Shown here: piece after piece, positions 50,708 through 58,519 of the stretch
How the letters are laid out: every line of letters starts with the position of its first letter
Numbering within the stretch: the first letter of the stretch is position 1
Assembly: GCF_000427785.1 (NCBI RefSeq)
Contig: NZ_ATYR01000015.1
Location: 83,550 to 147,549 of the forward strand
DNA: 64,000 nucleotides
Direction of reading: 5' to 3'
From: Massilia alkalitolerans DSM 17462
GTDB taxonomy: Bacteria > Pseudomonadota > Gammaproteobacteria > Burkholderiales > Burkholderiaceae_D
Notes under the pieces: generated by a model
Told to the model about the DNA's origin: nothing
The model's database searches: none
Seen by the model: the letters and a program-made list of their open reading frames with translations, nothing else
Position numbers and translations under genes: made by a program

Positions 50708-51051
50708 TACTCGGGCAGCTTGGATTTCTGTTCTGCGAACATCGTGACCGCGGAAAGCGGCCACATAAGGCGCCCGCTCCTGCGCTTGGCCACTGGCAGG
50801 CCGGCTGGCGGCTCCTGCAGGTGTCGCTCAGCCCGCTCCTCGGCCGACAGGGAATTCAACCAGGAATAGTTGCGCAGGGTGGCCTCGGACAAGCCCATCA
50901 GCGCGGCGGCAGCCGGTGTGCTGATGAGCTCGTCCACCGCGGCCACGGTAGTCCCGCCCGGCAGCGGCGGGGAACTGCCGGGCGAGGGCTTTTTAGCGAC
51001 TGCCGGCATTGTTACTACCGCCACGAATGGCTTTTTGGAGTGCTTTGTCAC
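50707..51051 (-). CDS. Excisionase/MerR-like helix-turn-helix protein
   Basis: This encodes 114 residues. After a basic Pro-rich N-terminus, residues ~45-105 (STPAAAALMGLSEATLRNYSWLNSL ... GLPVAKRRSGRLMWPLSAVTMFAEQ) follow the HTH_17 winged-helix pattern of small DNA-binding proteins. Its start lies inside the lipoprotein gene (59-base overlap). A DNA-binding protein in the middle of an envelope operon is unexpected and suggests autoregulation. Confidence 0.6.
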   Translation of the reverse strand: MTKHSKKPFVAVVTMPAVAKKPSPGSSPPLPGGTTVAAVDELISTPAAAALMGLSEATLRNYSWLNSLSAEERAERHLQEPPAGLPVAKRRSGRLMWPLSAVTMFAEQKSKLPE

Positions 51052-52456
51052 GCGTCACGCCTGCGCGAGCTGGAATCGCGGCGGCCGCGGCCGATGGGGG
51101 GGGCGTGTACGTTGGCTTGCGCGCAGAATGTTGTTCCTCGACTGGCGGCGAAGCATCCAATGGCGAGGACGCTGCTAGGAATGGGACGGGGGCGTCCGGA
51201 ACTAGCGGGAGCTGCGGGAGCGAGGACGTGTAGCAGCTGGTCTGTGCGCGCCAAAAGAGCTGTACAAGAGCACCGGGCAACTGGCGTGAGTAGTGCAGGA
51301 TTGCAGACTCCTCCTGCTTCTGGTTGACCATTAGGGCACTCATTCGCGCAGCATGGTCGATCAGACGGCTCAATGCGTTTTGCAGATCCTTCGCAGGTTC
51401 GACCACGCGCATTTCCACCGCGGCATTATGCTGCACCAGCACTTCGGACAACCTGTTCCTGGTGCTGAGCATCGCATTGTGCCACGCTGCAACGATTGCG
51501 CGGGACGCGAGTGTTGTGGAATCGCGCGGCGCCGCTTCGTCGAGCAGCCGCAGGAAAGGCTCAACGTCGCGCTCGGCTTGGTGAAGCATGTCGAACAAAC
51601 GATGCGCTTCATCGATGTGTGGCGGCAGGTTGGACCTGGCCTGTTCGTTGGCCGCCGCGACAGAAGCTTGGGTTAGCGTGCGATCGAACTCTTCCCGTGC
51701 GGCGATCTCGTCCGCGGCGGCGCGCGCAGCCGCAGCCTCCGCCTCGCGCTGGCGATCCAAACGTGCGGTCACTTCGCGCTCGATGTCGCGCTCTCGCTCG
51801 GCGGCCTGTTCCTGCTCAATGTCGCGCGCGCGCTCGGCCTCTCGGCTGCTGGAGCTCTCGGGGGCCATGCGCTGCTGGGTAGCGACGCGGTCACGGCGGC
51901 GCAGAAGCACCAGTGCGATCAAGGACAGTCCTGCAACGCCGGCGCCGAAATAGGCGGGCCAACTTGAACTACCCTGCTGCTGCAGGTTCGGCGCAACGAA
52001 GGTGGCTTGCGGCGGTTGGGTTTGCGTGGCCACCGGCATGAGAACGGCCGCCTGAATCTGTGCTGGAGCACCAGGTTGAGCAGCAGCGATATCCGGTGCA
52101 TTGACCATTTGCGCGGGCGCGGGCGCTGGCGCGGCCACGGCTTCTGGGCGTACCTGGGCCGACGCGAGCATGATGCGCGCCGGAGCCGGTGCCGTGGTGC
52201 TGGCCACATGCATTGCCGCAGCCGGCACTGCCATCGCGAGCTGGACGGGCGCCTGGGTATCGGCGACCACGACCGGCAGCTGCGCAGTATTGGCGCCGGC
52301 AGCGATCGCGGTGAGGGGCGACTTCAAGACGCCGCCGTAGGGCACCATCCGAGGCTCGCTTCCGTGCGAGCAAGCCGAGAACGACGCCAACATGGTCAAG
52401 GCTGCAATATTGATTGCAGCGCGCGACGGGGCCGGCATGGCGCGCATGTTACGCAT
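50993..52456 (-). CDS. Lipoprotein with membrane helix and coiled coil
   Basis: This encodes 487 residues. The N-terminal signal ends in a lipobox-like LASFSAC (~25-31). An Ala/Pro-rich region is followed by a second hydrophobic helix (YFGAGVAGLSLIALVLLRRR, ~170-190) and then a long charged coiled coil (EAERARDIEQEQAAERERDIEREV) and a helical domain with FDMLHQAERDVEPFLRLL. Such topology, with a C-terminal cytosolic coil, would link envelope and cytosol. No family recognised. Confidence 0.55.
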   Translation of the reverse strand: MRNMRAMPAPSRAAINIAALTMLASFSACSHGSEPRMVPYGGVLKSPLTAIAAGANTAQLPVVVADTQAPVQLAMAVPAAAMHVASTTAPAPARIMLASAQVRPEAVAAPAPAPAQMVNAPDIAAAQPGAPAQIQAAVLMPVATQTQPPQATFVAPNLQQQGSSSWPAYFGAGVAGLSLIALVLLRRRDRVATQQRMAPESSSSREAERARDIEQEQAAERERDIEREVTARLDRQREAEAAAARAAADEIAAREEFDRTLTQASVAAANEQARSNLPPHIDEAHRLFDMLHQAERDVEPFLRLLDEAAPRDSTTLASRAIVAAWHNAMLSTRNRLSEVLVQHNAAVEMRVVEPAKDLQNALSRLIDHAARMSALMVNQKQEESAILHYSRQLPGALVQLFWRAQTSCYTSSLPQLPLVPDAPVPFLAASSPLDASPPVEEQHSARKPTYTPPPSAAAAAIPARAGVTRDKALQKAIRGGSNNAGSR

Positions 52457-52997
52457 GGTCCGCTTCCGAGCGCGGGATCATTTGGCCGCGCACGCCACGG
52501 TTCGGGGTAGCGACGCTGAACGTGTCATAGATGCAGTCGCCGATGACCTTGGAGCCGACGCCCAGGTGCAAGTCGCCAACGTTGACGGTGGTAGGGTGGC
52601 CCTGCACGCCGATATCGCCCTCATTCCAGAGCGAGGCGGCATGGATATTGCCCTGTACGACACCACCTTGCATCACGAGCACGCGGCCAGCGCACTCGAC
52701 GTTGCCCATGACTTTCCCTCGGATGACCAGGCTCTTGTTGCCGCCGATGCGGATCGTGCCTTCGATGACGTCCTCGGTGCCGATTGCCATGCTGATATCC
52801 AGGGTCTCGCACAGGGCCTCGGCAGTGGCGCCGTTGGCCACGTATTCGCTCAGGGACGATTCGTTCATCGTTTCGCTAAGATTCGGCTGGCCCGCGCTCG
52901 GTTGGACGAAGGCTGGCGCCGCCGGCGGGTTCTTGTGCAGGTGCGGCGTGTCGAGGGACGGCATGGCGCCGAGGCTCAGGTCGGACGAGGTGGTCAT
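52449..52997 (-). CDS. Bactofilin-family protein
   Basis: This encodes 182 residues from the ATG at 52997. The central ~100 residues follow the bactofilin (DUF583) right-handed beta-helix pattern: VIEGTIRIGGNKSLVIRGKVMGNVECAGRVLVMQGGVVQGNIHAASLWNEGDI. Bactofilins polymerise without nucleotide and act as membrane-associated scaffolds for cell shape or for positioning machines. Flanks are flexible. Presence in a plasmid operon with a PilP-like protein and lipoprotein suggests a scaffold for an envelope or transfer apparatus. Confidence 0.68.
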   Translation of the reverse strand: MTTSSDLSLGAMPSLDTPHLHKNPPAAPAFVQPSAGQPNLSETMNESSLSEYVANGATAEALCETLDISMAIGTEDVIEGTIRIGGNKSLVIRGKVMGNVECAGRVLVMQGGVVQGNIHAASLWNEGDIGVQGHPTTVNVGDLHLGVGSKVIGDCIYDTFSVATPNRGVRGQMIPRSEADHA

Positions 52998-53004
52998 TGC
53001 GGTT

Positions 53005-53610
53005 TTACTCCTGGTTGGGTGGGAACAGATTGAGATCGGCCTGGAACAAGATGGTCTGGCGATCAGTAATTCGGGTTGCGGTAAAGCTACGGCGCATGGG
53101 GTCCACGGCATCGAGTCGATACTGACCGTCCGGGAAAAGGGCGCCGACAGCGACTGGCACTGCTTGCTGCCCGAGGCGGCAGAGCACCGAACTCTCGGTG
53201 GTGCTCGAGACCAGGCATGGTGCCGACACAGCGACGGCAGCGGTATCGGGCTCGTTGCGTGTCAGCTGCATCGCCACAATCGCGCCGACTGCGACAGCCA
53301 AGCCACATGCAGCACCAATGGCGAGGCTGCGCACCGTGGCGCGCTTGAGCATTTCCTTGGCCAGTAGGCGATACTCGTCCGGCTGAACCCGGACAATGGC
53401 GACGCGCGTGATTTCGTAGGAGCCGTCCGCGCGAACGTGAAGCCCGTTGGGTGGGCCAGGTGGGAGCTTCGTCGCCCCTTCGTACCGGTCGGCGATGACC
53501 AGCGGCGTCTTTATCTTCAGCCCCTCTTTCGGCAGCGTGAGCGCAGCGATCTGCGCGTCGGTCATGCGATCGAGGCGTCGGACGATGTCGTGTAGTTGGT
53601 CTCGCTGCAT
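53005..53610 (-). CDS. Bitopic membrane protein, first gene of the bactofilin operon
   Basis: This encodes 201 residues from the ATG at 53610. The soluble N-terminus (QRDQLHDIVRRLDRMTDAQIAALTLPKEG) and a small beta region precede one membrane helix (~118-138). The C-terminal ~60 residues carry two Cys and a short PilP-like stretch (VGALFPDGQYRLDAVDPMRRSFTATRI). Starts the minus-strand operon from the palindrome-controlled divergent promoter. Family not recognised. Confidence 0.55.
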   Translation of the reverse strand: MQRDQLHDIVRRLDRMTDAQIAALTLPKEGLKIKTPLVIADRYEGATKLPPGPPNGLHVRADGSYEITRVAIVRVQPDEYRLLAKEMLKRATVRSLAIGAACGLAVAVGAIVAMQLTRNEPDTAAVAVSAPCLVSSTTESSVLCRLGQQAVPVAVGALFPDGQYRLDAVDPMRRSFTATRITDRQTILFQADLNLFPPNQE

Positions 53611-53665
53611 GAAGAGCCGTGCTTTGGTGTTGTTTCGTTTTATAGCTAAGTTGCAGAACAAGAGT

Positions 53666-53683
53666 CTAATGATATATCATTAG
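53666..53683. promoter_or_regulatory. Perfect 18-bp palindrome between divergent genes
   Basis: CTAATGATATATCATTAG reads identically on both strands, 25 bases before the 53708 gene and 55 bases before the divergent 53610 start. It is a likely operator for a dimeric regulator acting on both directions. Confidence 0.75.
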
Positions 53684-53707
53684 GTTGTCCAGAGGAACTA
53701 TTGCCCC

Positions 53708-54019
53708 ATGTCCACAAATCAGAACAAAACCCCGGTCGATTATTTCGAGTACAACAACGGCGGGAGAAGCCCGTTTATCGTGCTGGAGCACCGTCAAGGC
53801 CGGCTGCCGATCAAGCGCACCGTTGTGACAGCGGCTGGCGCCGTCGAGATCACCGGTGCCGACGGCGCAGTCGAAGTGCTCGGGTCAAACGAGTACCCGT
53901 GCAGCGTGACTGTCCTGGAGCGCATTCGCACGCACCACGAAGGACTGCTACTGGTCGACGTTGATCCATCGCGAATCGACGGCGTGCGGGAGCACGTGCT
54001 CAGCGCGCGGTTTGCTTAG
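53708..54019 (+). CDS. Unknown 103-residue protein
   Basis: It has AGAGGA upstream and is soluble and beta-rich (SPFIVLEHRQGRLPIKRTVVTAAGAVEITGADGAVEVLG), with a C-terminal helix. No family recognised. It is transcribed divergently from the bactofilin operon across a palindromic operator and ends at a strong terminator hairpin. Confidence 0.55.
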   Translation: MSTNQNKTPVDYFEYNNGGRSPFIVLEHRQGRLPIKRTVVTAAGAVEITGADGAVEVLGSNEYPCSVTVLERIRTHHEGLLLVDVDPSRIDGVREHVLSARFA

Positions 54020-54042
54020 GCCGGACCTGCTACCGTCCCCCG

Positions 54043-54087
54043 AATAGAAAACGGGCCAAGGATTGCTCCTTCGGCCCGTTTTCTATT
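54043..54087. terminator. Bidirectional intrinsic terminator
   Basis: AATAGAAAACGGGCC (54043-54057) and GGCCCGTTTTCTATT (54073-54087) form a perfect 15-bp stem with a 15-base loop between two convergent genes. The A/T-rich outer stem gives T-runs in both directions. Confidence 0.85.
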
Positions 54088-54116
54088 GGTGAGCGCGAGC
54101 TGCGCCCGCTACTGTT

Positions 54117-54563
54117 TTACGGTCGTGGCGCTGGCGAGTCAGCCGGGGCGACGGCGCGGCCGGTGAGCACCGCCAAGTGGTAGATCGCATCGTTTTCGGC
54201 GGTCGCATGCGGGAATTCGCCGCTGTCATGCATCATGCCGGCCACCATCCCGACCAGGTCGCCGATGTTGTTCAGGTCAGGGCAAGCGCCTTTGATCGGC
54301 ACGACCAGCACCGGCCGCACGCCGTGATCGAACGAGATCGAGACGCTGGCCGCGGATACGTCCTTGTCCTGGGTGAGGGTGTGCAGGTACTGGTTGAAGT
54401 CGGAACCAGGGTCATTCAGCGAGAGGCCAGTGATGTTCTCCTCCGGGTCGTAGAGGAACCGCTTTGTCTCCGGAGCTGCACCAGGGGTGCGCTGCGCGCC
54501 GGCGCGCACGACCGCGAAGTCGACGCAGGTGATGTTAGGAGGGGTTTCGGGGATGGAGAACAT
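54117..54563 (-). CDS. Unknown 148-residue protein
   Basis: The ATG at 54563 is preferred because the TATAAT promoter hexamer lies between it and the longer-frame start at 54656. It is soluble and acidic. It contains VSISFDHGVRPVLVVPIKGACPDLNNIGDLVGMVAGMMHDSG, alternating strands and helix. No family recognised. Confidence 0.55.
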   Translation of the reverse strand: MFSIPETPPNITCVDFAVVRAGAQRTPGAAPETKRFLYDPEENITGLSLNDPGSDFNQYLHTLTQDKDVSAASVSISFDHGVRPVLVVPIKGACPDLNNIGDLVGMVAGMMHDSGEFPHATAENDAIYHLAVLTGRAVAPADSPAPRP

Positions 54564-54596
54564 GGCTTTGGCGGTTGTGGCGTTTGGAATGAAGCG

Positions 54597-54637
54597 ATTA
54601 TAGGGCAGTACGCATTGGTGCGATGGCGTGGTTGCAG
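54597..54637 (-). promoter_or_regulatory. CTGCAACCACGCC element with distant TATAAT
   Basis: Minus-strand copy at 54637-54625. The position 20 bases on reads GTACTG, but a perfect TATAAT (complement of 54597-54602) starts 29 bases after CTGCAA. Spacing therefore differs from the other copies, so here the element may act as an upstream binding site. Confidence 0.5.
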
Positions 54638-54686
54638 TGGCGCCGGCCAGCGCCACTGCGCGCCGGGCCGCCGGCGCCGCCGTTGA

Positions 54687-55475
54687 TCAGGCTCGAGGTG
54701 CGTCGTCGCCGGCCTCGTCTTCCGGAGCATCAGCGATCTGCAGGCGCGCCACAAAGAGACTCCGGATCTGGTCGTAAAGCTGCATCGCCTCGGCCACTTG
54801 CTCTGGCGGGATCTTCGCTCCGTGGACGGTGAAGGGTGCGACCGCATCCCAGATCTTGCGATCGTACTCGTCGAAGTCGCGGACCGGGTTCCCCCGTTCG
54901 TCAGAGCACACCATGTCGACCACGTCTGGCGTAGCTAGTACTCGGAGAACAGCGAGGCGTTCGGCGGCGTCAGCGAGGTGAGCGAAGATCGGATTGTCGC
55001 AGAGTGCCGCCTCGATCAGGCCGACGTCCGGCTCAGCAGCGTAGCCGTCGTAACCGTAGTGCACCACGTCGGCGATCCAGGTGTCGTCGCCACTTTTCTC
55101 CCATGACTGGCGCGCGCCGACCATGCCATTGATCAGATACTGGCGCTCGTCCTCGGACAGAAACGACACGCGTTCACGCGCATGCTGGCGCAGCACAGTG
55201 GAGACGGCCAGGTCCACCGCCCGACGTGCCTCAAGTGAGTCGGCCAGGGACGGCGACAGCAGCTGCCATACGGCGTCGGCCGGCGAGGCTGCGTGGGTGA
55301 CGGCAATCGACTTGATGAGGGTCGTTTCGTCATCAATCGGCGTGAGCATGCCCTCGTTGCGGCCAATTTCGATTGCTTGCTCGAAGCCGGCGCGCATGGT
55401 GGAGGTGTCGAGATCGGGGCCTGCTGCGTCGACGGCGATGATGAAGTGGGTCGGCGGGTTTGTTGCGTTGGTCAT
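54687..55475 (-). CDS. Unknown 262-residue protein
   Basis: The ATG at 55475 is used (an alternative at 55502). It is soluble, acidic and helical. Features include HFIIAVDAAGPDLDTSTMRAGFEQAIEIGRNEG near the start and IADVVHYGYDGYAAEPDVGLIEAALCDNP. No family recognised, no clear ribosome binding site. It lies in a run of minus-strand accessory genes. Confidence 0.52.
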   Translation of the reverse strand: MTNATNPPTHFIIAVDAAGPDLDTSTMRAGFEQAIEIGRNEGMLTPIDDETTLIKSIAVTHAASPADAVWQLLSPSLADSLEARRAVDLAVSTVLRQHARERVSFLSEDERQYLINGMVGARQSWEKSGDDTWIADVVHYGYDGYAAEPDVGLIEAALCDNPIFAHLADAAERLAVLRVLATPDVVDMVCSDERGNPVRDFDEYDRKIWDAVAPFTVHGAKIPPEQVAEAMQLYDQIRSLFVARLQIADAPEDEAGDDAPRA

Positions 55476-55514
55476 TGTCGTGTGTGGTCGTGGTGATAAC
55501 AAGGTTGGTAGCGC

Positions 55515-56150
55515 CTACATGCCGGGCGCCGGCGCCGGGTCATCGTCGGACGGGGAGGTCTCGGCCGGCGGCGGCGCCAGCAGATGGGTGAACTGCGGCG
55601 CGAGCTGGCGGATCCGGTCGGCGCACAGCATCTCGAGTACGTACTGGTAGGCGCTGGCCTGTGCGCGATGCCAGATCACGGCGTCTTCCGCATCCATCCC
55701 GAAGGGCGAGTCGAGGTGATCGGCGCGCGTGGCCTGCGCAAGGTACTTTTCGATGATGCCCAGGCCGCTGACGACACCGCACTGACCGAACAGGAGATCG
55801 GCGATCGCGCGATCCTGCGCATCCCGGCTCGCGCCCGCGGCCGGCGCCGGGCCGAATTCGCTCAGCATGTCGCGGATGTACCCGCTCGATACCATTTCCA
55901 GGCTGTGCGTGTAGGCGGCGAACGACGCCTGGTGATGGATGTTGGCCTGGGCCGGCGTGAGGGGAAACGGGGCGTCGTTTGGCGTTGCCTTCTTCGCGAT
56001 TTCCAGCTGGTGCTCAACCAGCGCGATCCCAGGCAGGAGCCCGTGGGGCCCGGTCAGTGCGTCGCGAAGAACCTGGTGGTCTGTGCGGGGCATGGCCGCG
56101 GGTGCCGGCGCCGTAGTCGCCGCTGCGCTGCGAGCAGGGGAGTTGGTCAT
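55515..56150 (-). CDS. Unknown 211-residue protein nested at the 3' end of the GNAT ORF
   Basis: The ATG at 56150 has AAGGAT eight bases upstream and a full promoter-like element 35-66 bases upstream. It is soluble and helical after an Ala/Pro-rich N-terminus. Two segments look related: ANIHHQASFAAYTHSLEMVSSGYIRDML and AVIWHRAQASAYQYVLEMLCADRIRQL, suggesting an internal duplication. Family not recognised. Same frame as the GNAT ORF. Confidence 0.55.
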   Translation of the reverse strand: MTNSPARSAAATTAPAPAAMPRTDHQVLRDALTGPHGLLPGIALVEHQLEIAKKATPNDAPFPLTPAQANIHHQASFAAYTHSLEMVSSGYIRDMLSEFGPAPAAGASRDAQDRAIADLLFGQCGVVSGLGIIEKYLAQATRADHLDSPFGMDAEDAVIWHRAQASAYQYVLEMLCADRIRQLAPQFTHLLAPPPAETSPSDDDPAPAPGM

Positions 56151-56855
56151 TCTCGATCCTTCGGGTAGTTGAAACAATGCGGTGATACTAGGCGGGAGCT
56201 CGATGCGTGGTTGCACCAGCGACCTGGAAGAGCGCGTCGGCCCTCGACCCTCGGGCCAGTGCACCACGACACCGGCGGCCGCAAGGATCTCCTCGCATCG
56301 CGCCTTTACGGCTTCTCGATGGGCGCGGTAGGTGACGTACAGGCGTGGCGCGCGGCACGCGGTCTCGCGATCGAACACAGGCGCGCGCAGCAGCGCCAGG
56401 CGGGATGCGATCGCCCGCGCGCCGAGGTTGTGCGCCTCGGTCTGGACGTTGACGAATTCCAGATCCGGGGCGCCGGCGACGCACTGCTGGTAGGCCAGGG
56501 CGCTGAGAATCGTGGCCAGGCCCTTTCCGCTGGCCTCGGGACGCACCCCGTAGGAGATGTTGCAGCCCAGGCCGCCCGTCTGCTTGCTCCGGACGGTACC
56601 GGCCCAGGCAGCTGCGACGACCTGGTCACCACGGCATGCGGTCACGCAGTAAGGGGCTTGGTGAATTCTCCAGTCCAGTAGCGGCATGATCTGGCCCACC
56701 GTGCGGCCGCACAAGTCGGTATAGCGCTCGATGTCGCCTGCGAGCATGTCGCGCACCCGCGCCAGGGCAAAGCCTTGGCCTTCGGCGTAGAGATCTAGAT
56801 CGTGGTGGCGCCCGATGTGGACGGGAGAAGGGGATAGAAACTGGTCGAGGTACAT
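55515..56855 (-). CDS. GNAT acetyltransferase ORF that reads through into the following gene
   Basis: This encodes 446 residues as one open frame. Residues ~75-175 carry the GNAT fold: AAAWAGTVRSKQTGGLGCNISYGVRPEASGKGLATILSALAY, with the acetyl-CoA loop as ASGKGLA, and NLGARAIASRLAL. It would acetylate an unknown substrate using acetyl-CoA. After ~235 residues the frame runs without a stop through an internal promoter-like element and a good ribosome binding site into a second protein (start 56150). Either a stop codon has been lost, creating a fusion, or the fusion is native and also makes the short product. Confidence 0.62.
   Translation of the reverse strand: MYLDQFLSPSPVHIGRHHDLDLYAEGQGFALARVRDMLAGDIERYTDLCGRTVGQIMPLLDWRIHQAPYCVTACRGDQVVAAAWAGTVRSKQTGGLGCNISYGVRPEASGKGLATILSALAYQQCVAGAPDLEFVNVQTEAHNLGARAIASRLALLRAPVFDRETACRAPRLYVTYRAHREAVKARCEEILAAAGVVVHWPEGRGPTRSSRSLVQPRIELPPSITALFQLPEGSRMTNSPARSAAATTAPAPAAMPRTDHQVLRDALTGPHGLLPGIALVEHQLEIAKKATPNDAPFPLTPAQANIHHQASFAAYTHSLEMVSSGYIRDMLSEFGPAPAAGASRDAQDRAIADLLFGQCGVVSGLGIIEKYLAQATRADHLDSPFGMDAEDAVIWHRAQASAYQYVLEMLCADRIRQLAPQFTHLLAPPPAETSPSDDDPAPAPGM
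56185..56216 (-). promoter_or_regulatory. GTGCAACCACGCA promoter-like element inside the GNAT ORF
   Basis: Minus-strand copy starting at 56216; TAGTAT (complement of 56185-56190) starts exactly 20 bases after GTGCAA. Within the GNAT frame the element encodes part of LVQPRIEL. It would drive the nested gene at 56150. Confidence 0.65.
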
Positions 56856-56882
56856 GGCGATCGCACTGGTGGACAGGCGATC

Positions 56883-56914
56883 ATGGTGCCGGAGTGCGCC
56901 GGGCGTGGTTGCGC
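56883..56914 (-). promoter_or_regulatory. GCGCAACCACGCC promoter-like element for the GNAT gene
   Basis: Minus-strand copy starting at 56914; CACCAT (complement of 56883-56888) starts 20 bases after GCGCAA. The GNAT ATG (56855) lies 27 bases beyond. Confidence 0.55.
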
Positions 56915-56930
56915 CCGGCGTCGGGGTGTT

Positions 56931-58073
56931 TTACTTCGAGCCGACGTCGACCAGCGCCTGCTTGAGGCGAGAGACCGACTTGGCCTTATATCGGCGGGTG
57001 GTGGTGATGGAGCCGTGGCGCGCGATCTCCTGCCCGAGCGTGATGTCGCCCGTGGCGTCGACGATCATCGTGACTTGGGTATGTCGGGCGCAGTGCGAGG
57101 CAAAGCTGTTGAGGCGGCTAACCGCGGCCGGGTTATCGGACGCCTCAGCGATCTGGGCGGCGCGCGTGAGCAGCTTCTTGATCGCGCGATTGATGGTCTC
57201 GGGGTGGACATTGCGCATCGGGCCGCGCACCGGCAGGACCAGCGGGGTCCGGTCCTTGTCACCAGTGGGAAGTGCGGGCAGTCCTCTGGCCAGGCGATAC
57301 TCGCGCATCCCATCCATGAATTGATCGGCCAAGGGCACGGTATTGACGGTGCCGCCTTTACCGACGATTTCGATCATCCAGGTCGGCTCGCCGTCCTCGT
57401 CGTTGTCCTGGTGGACGTCGCCGGCGACGGCAGCTGCCAGCTCGTGCCGGCGCAGGGCGGCCCAAAGCAGTGCGGTCCACACCCATTTTTGCTGGTGATA
57501 CTCAAGGATCTGCCCCTCGCGCTTGAGTTCGTCCAGCGCCTCATCGACATAGCCGCGCTCCTTGGCCGTCAGCGCCTTCTTGCGCGGGGAGGCCTTGCTC
57601 ATCACCGAGGAGACCTTGAAGCGATTGAAGGGGTTACGCTCGATCGTGTAGCCGTCCTCCAGTGTCATCTCGATGAGGTCGGCGTACATCGCCTTGAGTG
57701 CACTGATCGCCCGGTCGACACTGGCGCTGGCCAGCGGCGTTGCCCTGAAGGGTGGCCTCTCCAGGCCCGCGCGCTTGAGCACGGCTTGCGGAATTGCGTG
57801 GTCCTTTGGCCCGGCCAGGAACTGGGCGTAGGCCGCGGCGTCGAGGGAGCTCGCCTTATCCAGCCATCGGGTGAATGGCTGCCCTGCCTTGCACCACATC
57901 AGCCAGGCCAGCCAGCGCCGCGCCTCGAAGCCGAACGCGCGCCGCGTGTGCTCGGAATTGCGCTTGGAGGCTACCCAGGCGACGATGGCCTTGAGGTCGT
58001 CGATCGTCACGCCAGGTGCCAGGGCCACCGCACTTGACGAAGGCTCCAGCAGTACAAGTTCACCGTCACGCAT
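56931..58073 (-). CDS. Tyrosine recombinase/integrase
   Basis: This encodes 380 residues. The N-terminal SAM-like core-binding domain (HTRRAFGFEARRWLAWLMWC) precedes the catalytic domain. Box I arginine is in LLWAALRRHELAAAV, the beta-hairpin lysine in VGKGGTVNTVPL, the HxxR-type box in FASHCARHTQVTMI, the following histidine in EIARHGSITTTRRY, and the closing Y is the probable nucleophile. It starts within the upstream XRE gene (8-base overlap), so regulator and recombinase are one unit. Likely role: plasmid dimer resolution or integration of an accessory module. It is unlike the recombinase at 3327. Confidence 0.8.
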   Translation of the reverse strand: MRDGELVLLEPSSSAVALAPGVTIDDLKAIVAWVASKRNSEHTRRAFGFEARRWLAWLMWCKAGQPFTRWLDKASSLDAAAYAQFLAGPKDHAIPQAVLKRAGLERPPFRATPLASASVDRAISALKAMYADLIEMTLEDGYTIERNPFNRFKVSSVMSKASPRKKALTAKERGYVDEALDELKREGQILEYHQQKWVWTALLWAALRRHELAAAVAGDVHQDNDEDGEPTWMIEIVGKGGTVNTVPLADQFMDGMREYRLARGLPALPTGDKDRTPLVLPVRGPMRNVHPETINRAIKKLLTRAAQIAEASDNPAAVSRLNSFASHCARHTQVTMIVDATGDITLGQEIARHGSITTTRRYKAKSVSRLKQALVDVGSK

Positions 58074-58371
58074 TCGTTTCTCCTATTGCTTCGTCTGGTG
58101 CCGGCGCTTCGCCGATGAGTTCGTGCACGGTGCAGCCCAGGACGTTCAGCATGCCGCTGACGACGTCCATGTTCACCCTGGAGCTCTTGTTGTCGATGAT
58201 GCGCAGTAGCTGCGCGTCAGATATTTCCACCCCGGCATCCAGCAGCAGCCGGCGCAGTGCCGCGGCTGATCGAATCGAGCGGCTGGCCATGACTTCTCGG
58301 ACGCGCAGCACGATTCGGCGCGGCTGGCGGGAGAGGTGAGCAGGGGAGGCTTCAAGGGACTGGACATGCAT
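58066..58371 (-). CDS. XRE-family regulator paired with the integrase
   Basis: This encodes 101 residues. A Cro/CI-like HTH covers ~20-90 (RVREVMASRSIRSAAALRRLLLDAGVEISDAQLLRIIDNKSSRVNMDVVSGMLNVLGCTVHELI). It overlaps the integrase start by 8 bases and probably represses the pair. The upstream non-coding gap (58372-58459) is short and AT-richer. Confidence 0.7.
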   Translation of the reverse strand: MHVQSLEASPAHLSRQPRRIVLRVREVMASRSIRSAAALRRLLLDAGVEISDAQLLRIIDNKSSRVNMDVVSGMLNVLGCTVHELIGEAPAPDEAIGETNA

Positions 58372-58459
58372 CCAGTCATTGTAGAGCTACCGAGCACTGG
58401 GTGCAAAAAAATTGCATTAAATGAAGGTCGAGTTCCCGGCCGGCGCCAACAGGTTGGGG

Positions 58460-58491
58460 TTGCAACCACGCCCCGTGGGTTTCCAGATAAT
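58460..58491 (+). promoter_or_regulatory. TTGCAACCACGCC promoter-like element for the 58520 operon
   Basis: A perfect element with GATAAT starting exactly 20 bases after TTGCAA (58486-58491), the clearest -10 in the set after TATGAT at 31767. Start codon of the next gene is 28 bases on. Confidence 0.75.
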
Positions 58492-58519
58492 CGCCGCAAC
58501 TACATATCTGGAGAGCTCG

